64,000 nucleotides of DNA from Anthracocystis setariae (lineage: Eukaryota > Basidiomycota > Ustilaginomycetes > Ustilaginales > Ustilaginaceae), in the NCBI GenBank assembly GCA_928724745.1, contig CAKMXJ010000002.1, forward strand, positions 744,001 to 808,000, read 5' to 3'. The translations under genes and the position numbers were made by a program. How positions within the stretch are numbered: the stretch's first letter is position 1; the number at the start of each line of letters is the position of its first letter. Below are positions 19,252 through 29,900 of the stretch, in pieces. The notes below the pieces were generated by a model. That model saw only the letters and a list, made by a program, of their open reading frames with translations. It had not been told where the DNA came from and searched no databases.

Positions 19252-20015
19252 GGCGTCGTTGGGAACGGTGGACGCCAGTACAATGAGAGTGTCCTGTGAT
19301 GCTGATGAGTGCGATACGGAATGCAGTTGCAAAGAGTTTACGACGAAGCAATGAATAGGGGAAGCAGGAAAGGGATGAGGGGTTGGTAAGAAAGGGGTGT
19401 TGGTGGAATTGGGATCGAGTGGCTCGTGCGGCGCGAGCCAGCCGAGAACAACACAGCCCGAACACTGTTCCGAGGATCCGCGTTTCAGGGTCCAACTTCT
19501 CCTTTTCGACGACGTAGACATCCCCCCCCCCTCTCTCTCTCTACCATCAATAGACTGAGTATCGATGATGCACCAGCCTGAACCCTTTCCAAAACGAAGG
19601 AAACTTTGATCGACTACCCGTCAGCTAGTCTCCTAAGCATAGAGAAAGCAGCAAATTCGTCTTTGTCTCTTCCGATAGAAGTGCTGGCATATCGATTCGA
19701 GCCAGCCTTATCTTATCTTTTCCAGTTCAAGACCGCAATCCGACTAGCCGTATGCCAACTTTCTCCTCTCTCTCTCTCTGGTATATATTGGCTCTCACTC
19801 CTCAAATCCCTCGACTCGCATTTGCCATCTTGAGACGAAGCACAGCACAGACGGCGAAGAAAGATGAAAGCATGCAGATTGCGCCCGAAACCATCTCGGG
19901 ACTAGGTATCAAGAGTTGAAAGTAGATCGAAACCTGAACGAACAGACCAACAAACACAGCACTGAAACAAGACCATGGTGACAACGTGAAGCGTAGCGCC
20001 AAGGGCTTGGCGGTA
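19252..20015. other. Intergenic: URC4 upstream region
   Basis: It lies between the URC4 start and the stop of the 981-aa gene, both on the minus strand. It contains C- and CT-repeat tracts (about 19521-19545 and 19763-19780) and an AT-rich TATATAT at about 19782-19788. No gene was found. Confidence 0.55.
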
Positions 20016-22961
20016 TTAAAGGCCAGTTGCGCGCTTCTTCAGAAACTCAGCCTGCATCTCTCTCCTTGTCGGTCGCGCTGATGGTGGAGGCATACTTGCT
20101 GCGGCGTGTTGCTCTTTCTGCTTCTCCTCGGCCTTGAGACGCATCAGCTGCTCAGAAAGATCTCCCAGCACGGCAAGTGTATCGTTATGTTGACTGCCTT
20201 CCAGCGTCCTCAGGGCCTGGTTCAGGCTTCGACTGCGATTGTGAGCCGGCACCGTCTGAGCTGAATTGCCGGATGCCGGGATCTGGGGTGTAGACGAAGA
20301 GGGTTGGAGGGTTCCGAATTTGCTGACGGAAACCAAGGAGCCTCTAGGTGGCAGATGGCCTCGTGTCCGGCGGAGAGGACGGCTGGGCGTCATGGGCGAC
20401 ATCGTGTCGTTGCGAGCAACGGGGGATCTGGCTTGATCCTTGCCGTCTGACGATGGACTGGAATCTTGCTTCCCCTCGCTTACGTACAGAAGAAGCTTGT
20501 GTAGAGCGCTCAACGCGGATTCCACTGGCACTCCGTCTTTGGTCCGATGATCCATTGGACCCATGTTACGCGTCGAGTCACGGCACGAGGCGGAATCGAG
20601 CACGGAATGAGGTCTTTGCGGCATCTCCATGGTCCCATCGCTGCTAACTGCGGCCCTCGACAAAGCAATGCTATTTCTCAGCTTAGCTGCTGCAGATGGC
20701 GTCGCTCCACCAATAACGATGGCATCGCTCGATCTCGTGTGCTGCATTGAAGTGCCAGCTGCAGCCACAGAAAGCCCACCTAAGGACAAGCCACGGGCCC
20801 GTCGAAGTGCAAGTGCTGAGCTGCCCGTGCGTTCCGTGCCAGGCTGATTGCCGTCCATCCCAGCATTAGACCCACGCCTTGCAGTGCTCGACACTCGTAA
20901 CAGCCCTGCAGCAATCAGAGAACGGACGCGAGTGGGACCAGGAGTCCCATGCGATGACTGTGATTCCAGTACAGAAGCATTACCGATAGAACTACGGCTA
21001 CTGGTACTCGCAGCACTCCCAGGTCGACCCGATCGAAGGTTCCTGTTATATGGCTCGGCCAACATCCTCGATCTCGTCGAGGACGCCGATGCGGATAGAG
21101 AGTCGATGGATGGCGAGCGCTGAGCTTGTAGCTGTAAGGAGGTCCTTGGGCTTGTAGCGAGTCCCGATGCTGACGCACGGTCATGGTGTACGATGCTGCC
21201 GCGGTTTCGAGGCCAAGTACGCCAACGCTCATCGGCCATCTGCTCAATCGAAACGGCCTGGCCGAAGTCGCTCAAGTCTGGAATGACGATCTCGGGAGTC
21301 GCCATGGGTGATGCGATCTCGGAAGCTTGAAGAGAGAGATCTTTCGGATGTGCCGAAGGAGGGTTGCGCAGGTGACTGAACTCGATCGACGAATCAGGTG
21401 TTAATCCATATTGGCTATCGGGCCTTGCGAGGGGTGGGTGGTTCACTGTACCAAACATCTCAGCGTAGGAACGGTCCCAAGTGCTCCAGTTGTCATGCGA
21501 CAAGGAGCTGCTCTCAGTCGTTGCTCCTAGAGAAACGTTCGAAGCATCCTTTAGATGCCAACTGCTGCGTGCGCCTGTGCTGCTGTAAGTCGAGGAGCTC
21601 GACTGACCAGGCTTAGACAGTAACCAACGACCCATCTCATCCACCCTAGGCATGTTGAAGCTGCTGGACGTGTCCTCCAAGCCTTCAGGCTGTTCGAGGT
21701 CGCCAGAGGGCATTATATTGAAGTTCAGATCGAGCCCAAGACCAAGCCCAAGACCAAGGCTGGCTGATCGCTGATCATCGTCTGCTGTGATGTCCGAATG
21801 CTGATTGTCGCGAGAACTGTCCAGGGTGGATGCCAAGTGCTCGGCATCTGTGCTCGTTCCAGCTTGTTTCTGTTCGAGCAAAAAATTGCGGTTGTCGGTG
21901 ATAGCGTCATGATGACCCATGGTGGCACCTTCGGGCTGCTGAATAACGTTGGCGGAGAAACCGTTGCTGGAACACGACGGACCCATGGGGGAAGCTGCAA
22001 GAGCGTTCGCACCCTGTACTTGCAGGTTGAAAGAAAGCACTGGGGCCGAAGGAAGGCCACCGGGTCCTAATCGTGCGCCATGGTAGGTGTCGACTCGATC
22101 ATGCTCCCCCTGCGAGTACATATCAGAGGCCACTGCTCCGATCGAGGCGGCGTGTGGTGGCAAGTACTCGGTAAGGTCGCTGTTCGGCAGCAAATGTGTC
22201 GATAGACTGGGTGTGTCTTGATCCACAAATCTACCTTTGTCGGCCTCCTTATTGAGCTGAGAGGTGTAATAAGGGGACAAGGATGCCGGAGACAAGGTGG
22301 TATTCGACGTCGAGCCGAGCGCCGACTCCCTTGACTCCGTACGCGCACCGAGCGAGGTGCCGAGCGCTTTCTTCAACGAACCATGGCGATTCGATGCTCG
22401 CTTTGAAGCAGGCGTTGATCCGATCTGGAATGGCGAGGTTTGCTCTGCAGTTGGGGCGAACGCATCAGAAGGTCTGCCAAAGATGTTGAACTGCCTGTTC
22501 ACTGATGATCCTGACATCAGCCATTCCTGGTCTTGCACGTACACTTGACGACGCTGATGGGATGGTCGGCCTTGCTGAATGCTGACACCCTGGGTGAGAT
22601 CTGCGTTCTGCTGCGCGTTGACCACGGAAGCGTCTGTGGACCATGGTGAGATTGGTGTGCCTGGCGAATGGAATGCTTCGTGCCCAGAGAGTGTGAGCAT
22701 CTGCAGCTGGTTGGATGTGTTGGTAGGTGTTCGAAGCACCTGCGGTCTGGTTGGGGTTGCCTGGTGCGATCTTGCAACAGGAGTGGTTTGGAAAGTGTTC
22801 GTGGCGTCATTTTCTCTGGACGAAGCTGGTGTGGAGATGTTTAAGGCGTGGCTCAGGGTCGAGACAAAAGAGGAGGTGGTAGGGCTGACGAGGCCGGATC
22901 GAGCCGGACTCCAGTAGCGACCTTTCTGTTGCGCACCGATGCCATCTTGGGGTTGATGCAT
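20016..22961 (-). CDS. Large Ser-rich, intrinsically disordered protein of unknown function (981 aa)
   Basis: No family was recognised. The frame is open from the ATG at 22961 to the TAA at 20016. Composition is strongly biased to Ser, Thr, Gln, Pro and Asn, with many SP/TP sites (SPARSG, TPTRPQ, SPGTPISPW), suggesting a CDK or MAPK substrate. Short patches that look less random are QEWLMSGSS, a (LG)n run before LDLNFNIMP, and the C-terminal 70 residues, where a helical DLSEQLMRLKAEEKQKEQ precedes basic TRREMQAEFLKKR. No signal peptide, membrane span or zinc motif is seen. A regulatory or scaffold role is only a guess. It has an unusually long, gene-free upstream region. Confidence 0.7.
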   Translation of the reverse strand: MHQPQDGIGAQQKGRYWSPARSGLVSPTTSSFVSTLSHALNISTPASSRENDATNTFQTTPVARSHQATPTRPQVLRTPTNTSNQLQMLTLSGHEAFHSPGTPISPWSTDASVVNAQQNADLTQGVSIQQGRPSHQRRQVYVQDQEWLMSGSSVNRQFNIFGRPSDAFAPTAEQTSPFQIGSTPASKRASNRHGSLKKALGTSLGARTESRESALGSTSNTTLSPASLSPYYTSQLNKEADKGRFVDQDTPSLSTHLLPNSDLTEYLPPHAASIGAVASDMYSQGEHDRVDTYHGARLGPGGLPSAPVLSFNLQVQGANALAASPMGPSCSSNGFSANVIQQPEGATMGHHDAITDNRNFLLEQKQAGTSTDAEHLASTLDSSRDNQHSDITADDDQRSASLGLGLGLGLDLNFNIMPSGDLEQPEGLEDTSSSFNMPRVDEMGRWLLSKPGQSSSSTYSSTGARSSWHLKDASNVSLGATTESSSLSHDNWSTWDRSYAEMFGTVNHPPLARPDSQYGLTPDSSIEFSHLRNPPSAHPKDLSLQASEIASPMATPEIVIPDLSDFGQAVSIEQMADERWRTWPRNRGSIVHHDRASASGLATSPRTSLQLQAQRSPSIDSLSASASSTRSRMLAEPYNRNLRSGRPGSAASTSSRSSIGNASVLESQSSHGTPGPTRVRSLIAAGLLRVSSTARRGSNAGMDGNQPGTERTGSSALALRRARGLSLGGLSVAAAGTSMQHTRSSDAIVIGGATPSAAAKLRNSIALSRAAVSSDGTMEMPQRPHSVLDSASCRDSTRNMGPMDHRTKDGVPVESALSALHKLLLYVSEGKQDSSPSSDGKDQARSPVARNDTMSPMTPSRPLRRTRGHLPPRGSLVSVSKFGTLQPSSSTPQIPASGNSAQTVPAHNRSRSLNQALRTLEGSQHNDTLAVLGDLSEQLMRLKAEEKQKEQHAAASMPPPSARPTRREMQAEFLKKRATGL

Positions 22962-25900
22962 GTCGTATGTTGAGCAGTGGGGCTAGGCTCGGTTGGCGGG
23001 TTTCCCCAGTCAAACGGCTGACGGAGCTCTCCTGCCTCGAAGCTTCAGACGAAGGATGGCATTCCAGATGGCAAGTTGGCAGTCGAAGAGATGGTAAGAT
23101 CAACTTATCGCGGCACAGAAAGGCGGGGCGAGAGTCGAGGCCGACCTAAGCGTTGCTGGTTTGTAATCAGTAAAAAGCGCCAACGTGGTCGTGTCGTATC
23201 GAGGGAGGAGGTCGCGACAATGAGATGAGGCCGCCGTGAATGTCTCCTCTGAGGCTGTTTCGATCTTAGCTGACAGGCTGAAATATGCCAAGCCGTTATG
23301 TTGGTGTATGGCTTAGATAGCGTTCTAGCCATGCGATACCATGGGCTGGGAAGTCAACGCAGCAGAGCGAGCGCGATCGGTTCAGGTCAAAGTTGGATGT
23401 CGTGATGGGGAGCTGGCAAAGGAGTAGGAGGACGAAGTTGCAGCTCGCAGACAGTAGATTGGGGACGACGTGATCAACGTAGCTGTATGATCTGTCGACT
23501 GGTTTCCGTCAAGACAAACTTGGAAGCGATGTGGGGGATCAAGGGCACGGACTCGACGACCCCGCAGTGCACCTGGGATCCCCTTTGGTACCAGATTTGG
23601 GGTGGTAGCAGAAGCTTGCTGAGCAGCACCCGGTGCAGAAGTCGAGCTGAATCGCAAAAGTTCCGGTGCAGAAGCTGAAACGTTGACTACCCGCCTTGGA
23701 CCGAGCGCAAAGTTGCAGCGAGATCGACACTGTGCTTGGCGCCATACGTCTGCAGATCGTTTCTGTGTGAATGCATCAAGCATGTGCAACAGCTTGTTCT
23801 TCAAGCGAGAGGCAAGCGCAACTGAAGCTGAAGGTCTTGCGGGACTGTGTGTCGGAAAAAATTGCTGAGAATACTGTATCACAGCACAAGAGCGGAAAAT
23901 CCGAAGAAAGAAGAACAAGTCGTTGATCAGAACTGCACTGCACGCAAATCAAGTAGGCCGGTAAAGCATCCTTCGTGCTTGTGAGCCTTAGAAAGTCAAA
24001 GTAGTAGTAGTGTGTTGTTCCTTCTCAAGTTGCTGCAGCAGTCCGTGCGGATTAGCAGAATTGCTGCACGCTGTGTTTCGGAAAGAGAAAGTGTTGGATT
24101 CACATGTCAGGCGACGCGTTCACGGTTGAGAAAAGCGAGAGGTCCGCTCACCACGAGCCGCACTCCAGTTCGAATTCGCTTCGATAGCTGTGAATCAACA
24201 CCTCGCATACACTGCCAGAAGAAGGTACAGTTTGCCCTCGTTCATACAGTTCAGTGTAATGAATGAATCAACGGTGTCGTCTGTTCCTTCGGATTTGCCC
24301 TTCATGCAACATCGCAGATCCGTTCAATTAATTGTTATGTTTTTTTTTTTTTTTCCTCTTGCTGAGTCTGGCCCAACTGCTTGGAATTTTTGCAAGTCGG
24401 CCGTCATTTTAGGTCGGAGTTGGCGTCACGCCTAATTAATATTCTTAAGGCTAGCCCTTCCCCGGTTGATCAAGAGGAGACAACGGCATGCCGCCAATCT
24501 ACTGAACCGAGGCGAAGCTACTGTATGTACAAACAAAGTGACGCAAGCATCGTGACCACTCCCGTGTACCGTCAATCGGCGCAGTAGCCGTGTCGGCTGG
24601 TAAGAAGACGTACTTCCAGTCGAAGCCTTCCGAGGTAAAACTGCTACGCAACCGATGCCAAAGATTGTACTGCGCTGTGCAGAGGCGAGCTCCTATGTGT
24701 CTGCAATTCGCACTTGCAGTGCACCACCGCCGAAATTTTCGGCAGCATATTCTTTGCATGCATCGGTCAAACGCAGCGATGCTCGAGTACTTGTCGGCTC
24801 TGCTTGCACCATTCGAAACCGTGCTCGACGTGCGCCGGCACGCCCTACCGCTGCATGGACTCAAGCAAAGACCGGCTCCAGGAGCTAGCTCTTCTGCCTG
24901 TTTTGTCATTCGGACTCATAAGTATTCGACAGATGCTTGCAGCAGGTAGCGCCCCAGTTACGCGACCGGACGAGAACCTTGGAAAGCTTTTAGCCAACTG
25001 CAAGCTCCTGTCTAGCCGAACTCACCATGCTGGTGTGCAGCGCTTGCAGTTGAGCGGACTTCAGTCCCACGAATCAACTGTAGAAACGAAAAAGCCTGCA
25101 GCATGCGCAAATAGAATTCGTGTCACGCGGGACCTAGGTGAACCCGACGGCGTCTTCGCTTACGCCGATCGAGCGAAGAAGAAAAGTTCGCCAAGATCGC
25201 AGGCGAAGTTTTCCTCGTCCTTTCTTTCTTTCTTTCAGCCGTGAAGCAGGTGGGTGGCAATCATGAGCGGCGAAGACGGCTAGTTCAAGTTCAGAGCCTT
25301 TGATAGCAACCCACAGATCTTTCCGGAGAGAAAAGCCGTGGATTACTGTACTGCAACTTTATCGGTGGGATTGAGAGCTGTGCATGCGGATGTGGGTCGG
25401 TAAGGTGGTAACTTGGCTTAGTTGTGCGTCTGAGCTAGAATTGTGAATAGTCTTGGCCTTCCCAGATAAAGTAAATCGCTCCCGGTATATGAAAACGGCA
25501 CGGGCTGCAGCGGAGCTCAGGGAACAGATAGAACACGATACACTGGTTCAATGCATTGAAGAAGTTTACCAAAAAGAGGGATCACCTTCCTCTGAGCTGC
25601 TTCGTTCATATTAATACTGCAGCACAGAGAGCAAAATACCAACGTACAGTATAGCTTCAACGGAGCAATTGGACGATCAGAATTCTGGACTGGTAAGTGG
25701 TAGTGCCGCAAGCTTGTGCTGTATCGTACCTGATCGGCAACGTTTCAAAGCGCTTGTTGTCTCAAATTTGAAATGTGGCAATGTTGGTAAGCTCCATTTG
25801 CAAGGCAGAGATTGCCATCGATGGTCAAATGTCTAAAGATTGACGCCTTCAAGCCCATGGGGACAGCCAGTCATATGTGGTATGGAGGCTTCCCGCGGCC

Positions 25901-26940
25901 ACGACCATGGGAAAACGGGTGCTTAGTGAGACCAACAATGAGGGTTGACAAACAAAACGTGTTAGGTACAGTACGTATGTGGTCCGTCAATTGTCAGTTG
26001 CGCCACAAAGAAGACGCCAAGCGAGGCTTTTGCTTGCTTCATGTATTGCTGCCAGCTTAGCTCCCAACCGTTTTCCCGGATCGGACTTCGCATTGCAGGT
26101 CCGCTGGAAGATCATTTCCGGGTTTTAGCCCTTGCGAGGATCGACACCAAAGCATTTGTCGGGAGACGATCCTGCTCGTTCTGGGGGTGGTTGCACTCTT
26201 TCGACCGAATGGCCAGGAAGTTGCGGCGATCTGTGTACACGATTGCGAGACACGTTGAACTGCAGCTGTGCCGCGCGCAAGTTGCTTGCATGGTGATCAG
26301 GAACACGGCCTTCTTGCTGTCCTTCAGGAGAATTTCACAGTGCAGTAGATCAGTGCAAGTGACGACGAAGCCGACCAAATTTCGCACTGAACACACCTGC
26401 CATGTGGTCGCCAATGTCACCCTCCCGTCATACAGCATTTGCAAACGACGGCGCGAACATTCCGCCATGGTTTGGTTGTTCGAGATTACAGCGAAACAGT
26501 GCAACACCCGATGTTTGCTTCTTGGATCCCATTTCATCTCGCTACGCATCGCTTGCAACCTACGGAACAAAGCAGTGAGCAACCTTCAGTCATGAACACG
26601 ACAACGCCGGCTCCCAACAATGACACCAACGCTGCAGGGGCTATGTATTTGCTGTCGGCTTCCCAGATTCTCGCACACTTCCGAGGCGGGATCGCACAGG
26701 TACCAATTGGTTCACTTGAAGCGCTGTCACCCGCTCAGCGCCTCGCCCGTCGTTCCAAGCTTCTGCTATCGTGCAGTCACTCAACTGATCCGTGCATCGA
26801 AGCCACATGCGAACGGTTGGCAAGCGTTACGAGCTAGCACTCTTCGTCGAACATTCGCGACAAGCGGCGCACAAAAGGGTACATGTGTCCTGATTCTTTC
26901 ACATATCTAAATCTACAACGCCGACAACCGTTTCGAGAAT
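22962..26940. other. 4 kb gene-poor region
   Basis: This lies between the 5' end of the 981-aa gene and the 3' end of LYS2. Only short frames are present on both strands, lacking domain signal or consistent composition. A T-run occurs near 24342-24354. I see no transposon ends, tRNA or obvious spliced gene. It may be a long promoter with leader for the 981-aa gene, a non-coding transcript locus, or decayed sequence. Confidence 0.5.
26592..26837 (+). CDS. Possible small protein (81 aa), doubtful
   Basis: An ATG-initiated frame encodes an 81-residue polypeptide with a polar N-terminus (TTTPAPNNDTN) and a helical middle (AMYLLSASQILAHF, SPAQRLARRSKLLL). It is convergent with LYS2, about 100 bp beyond its stop. 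No homology is recognised. It may be chance; it is listed because its codon texture is better than that of the other frames in this gap. Confidence 0.2.
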   Translation: MNTTTPAPNNDTNAAGAMYLLSASQILAHFRGGIAQVPIGSLEALSPAQRLARRSKLLLSCSHSTDPCIEATCERLASVTS

Positions 26941-29900
26941 CTAATTAGCTGACCCACGACCAATGGCCTTCATCTCTGCACCGATGTTTGCAAGCTTGGG
27001 CAATGGCTCCGCATGGCTCGAGGAAGGAGGCGGCAGGAAACCAACAGCCAACAACCAGGCAAGATACGTTGCAACCAGTGAACCGTCCACTCCCATGACC
27101 GTGCCTTGCGCCATGCCTTCACCCGCCGCATCCAAGATTGCCTGCGTGTGTCGATCGTCGAGCTCTGGCGATTTGGTCGACGTTGGCAAGTCGTCAAGCA
27201 CAAAGTGCAGCAACGGGAACAGCGCGTTGTCCTCCACCGAGCCAGCTCCACTGCTAAGCACATGTTCCTCCAGCCTTGCACGCCAGTGAACGTACTCGGT
27301 CTGCTCTACCTTCCAACCGAAGCGGCTGAGCTGGCCAAGCATGTCATTGAAGCGAATGCTCGGGTGGTTTGTCACATGGAACACCTTGGCGTGCGTGCCT
27401 GGCGTCTTGTTGATGCTCTCGAGCTCTTGGCTATTGTTGAGACACGCCAATGCGGCGATACGAGCGACGTGATCGACAGGCACCATATTGATCGAGTTGT
27501 GCATGTCGGGGATCAATCCGAGCTGGATCGAACCCTTGACTAGACGCCAAAGGAAATCGTCCGTGTTGGTCACAGCCGTTTTTGAGTCACCGACAACGTA
27601 GCCAGGTCGCACGATGGAAGCCTTGAGGCCACGGGACGCTGCGATCATGATGAGCTTCTCCGCCACCCATTTCGACTGGCCGTAACCGGTGGTCAGGCCC
27701 TTGGCATTGGCTTCAATCGTGTCGGTCTCGGGAACACCGTGCAGCGCAGCGGGGGAATCAATCTGTGACGGGTCTTGGCCGTGCAGGATCGAGTCCGACA
27801 AGTGAATATAGTGATTTGTGTCGAGCGCCGAAGTACTCGAAACAAACGTCAACGTCTTGGCCTTCTTGCCAGCGTTGCAGAATTTGATGGCGCAGATGGT
27901 GGATCCAACGTTGGCAGCACGCAGCTTGCTGTAAGGGTACACCCAGTGGACAAGCGCGCCGTTGTGCAAGACGTCATCGACTTCATCGGCGAGCTTGGCG
28001 TAGATCTGCTCAGACATGCCGAGACGTTGTGGCGCAGCAAGATCTCCGAGAACCACCTCGAGCTTGCCATCGCTCACCCATGTGTCGTCCCAGATGCCAC
28101 GACCTTTGCATCCTTCACGAAGACGCTCGAGCGCATTGGCCTCGTCCTTGCCACGAACGTGAGCATAGACCTTGGCGACGCTGGACGAGCGCTTCGTAAG
28201 CAGATCGTAAAGGACAAAGGCACCAAGGAATCCAGTGACACCAGTGACGAGAACAGTGCGGGGTCCTTGAGAGGCGCTCCTCACCTTGTCACCGTTGAAC
28301 GACTCAGGTAAGCTGGGCGTCAACGTGGCCACATCAGCTCCGTAGTTTTCGTCCAGGTTGGCCTCCTCGGTCTGCTTAGCCGGAGTAGGTGCTCCGTTGG
28401 CATGGGCTGCGCCAAGACCGAGATCAGCCTGACGGAGCGAGTCCACCGCCTTGGCGAGACCTCGAACGGTGGGAGCATCGAAAACAACACCAAGAGGAAC
28501 ATTGATAACAAACATCTTGCGCATCTCGAAGACCAGGCGAGTAGCGAGGATCGAGTGGCCACCAAGATCGAAGAAGCTCTCGTCGAGGGGCATCGGCGAA
28601 GGGGCATTAGGCAAGAGTCGTGACCAGAGCTCGATGATCGATCGCTCGGTAGGTGTGGCTAAGGCGAGAGCAGCAGCAGCGTCCGCGTCCCCTTTGCCAC
28701 CCGAAGATGTGCTTGAGCCAATAGCAGCGACCACAGCAGTGTCAGGGAAGGGAAGAGCAGGTTTGTCGATCTTTCCGTTGGGGTTCAGCGGCATCTTGTG
28801 GAGCGGAACGAACAAGGTGGGCACGGAGTAAGAAGGCAGCTTTCTCTTGAGGTGGTCACGAATGTCCTTGATCAACTTGCGGTATCTGCGCATGCCCTTG
28901 ACCAGCATAGCATCACGGGCAGCCTTGCCACCAGCAGAGGCGGCAGCCTCGTCGTCCTCAGTGACCTGCTCCTCGAACTCGGCGGCTCCGGGTCCTGGCA
29001 CAAAGTAAGAGACCAACACTTTCTCCTCGTCCTTATCACGACGGACCAAAGTGACGTTCTCACGGACGTGAGGGTGACGGGACAGGTGCGTGTCGATTTC
29101 ACCAAGCTCGATTCGGAAGCCACGGATCTTGATCTGATCATCAGCACGGCCCGTGCACTCGACGGTGCCGTCAGGAAGGTATCGTCCCAAGTCACCGGTC
29201 TTGTACATGCGATCCCGGATGCCCTTCCAGAACTGGCCAGCAGGCGTATCCTTAACGGTGTCAGGGAAGCTGAGGTTGGGAGCAAGGAAGTTGGGCATGA
29301 ATTTCTCCGCTGTTACCTCGGGAGGACCCAGGTAGCCCTCAGCGAGACCACCACTTCGGACGTAGATCTCGCCAACCTCGCCAACAGCGCAGGTGGCGGT
29401 TCGCTCGTTGCGGTTGACGACGAGGAGCTGAACATTGATCATACCCTGACCGGCGGGCATGATGTCCTTCTGGGTTTGCAAGAAGGTGCTGGAGGTGCTG
29501 ACGGGAGGGATTGCAAAGTAACTGACGGCACGCTGGGTCTCAGTTGTGCCGTACATGTTGATGATGCAGACATTGGCGGCGAGAGCTTGAAGACGCGTGC
29601 AATCACGCTTGGTTAGAACATCGCCGACGAAGAAAGCATTGCGGAGCGATGGGATCAAAGCCGTCGCCTGAGCACTGAGCAACTGACCCATGGCTGGTGT
29701 CAAATGCGTAACAGTGGCCTGGCTTGCTGCCATCCACTCAGCAAGACGGCCCGGAGTGCCGATATCTTCGGAGGTGGGGATGTGGAGCTCGGCACCGAAG
29801 AAGAGGGGGGTGAAAATGTCTCGCTGGATAGGGTCGTGTGCGATACCGGAAAGCATCGTGAATCGTTCGTGGGCACCGAGTCCGAAACGCTCGCCCATCC

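Noticed and set aside
19252..19521. 90-residue N-terminal extension of URC4
   Set aside because: It is low-complexity and begins beside a C/CT tract; the DUF1688 domain starts naturally after the ATG at 19251. Kept only as an alternative start.
23382..23918. 178-codon minus-strand frame in the 4 kb gap
   Set aside because: No ATG at its start, low-complexity Ser/Ala composition and no domain; more likely leader or spacer sequence.
24160..24200. GTTCGAATTC resembling a tRNA B box
   Set aside because: No A box, acceptor stem or cloverleaf pairing could be built around it.
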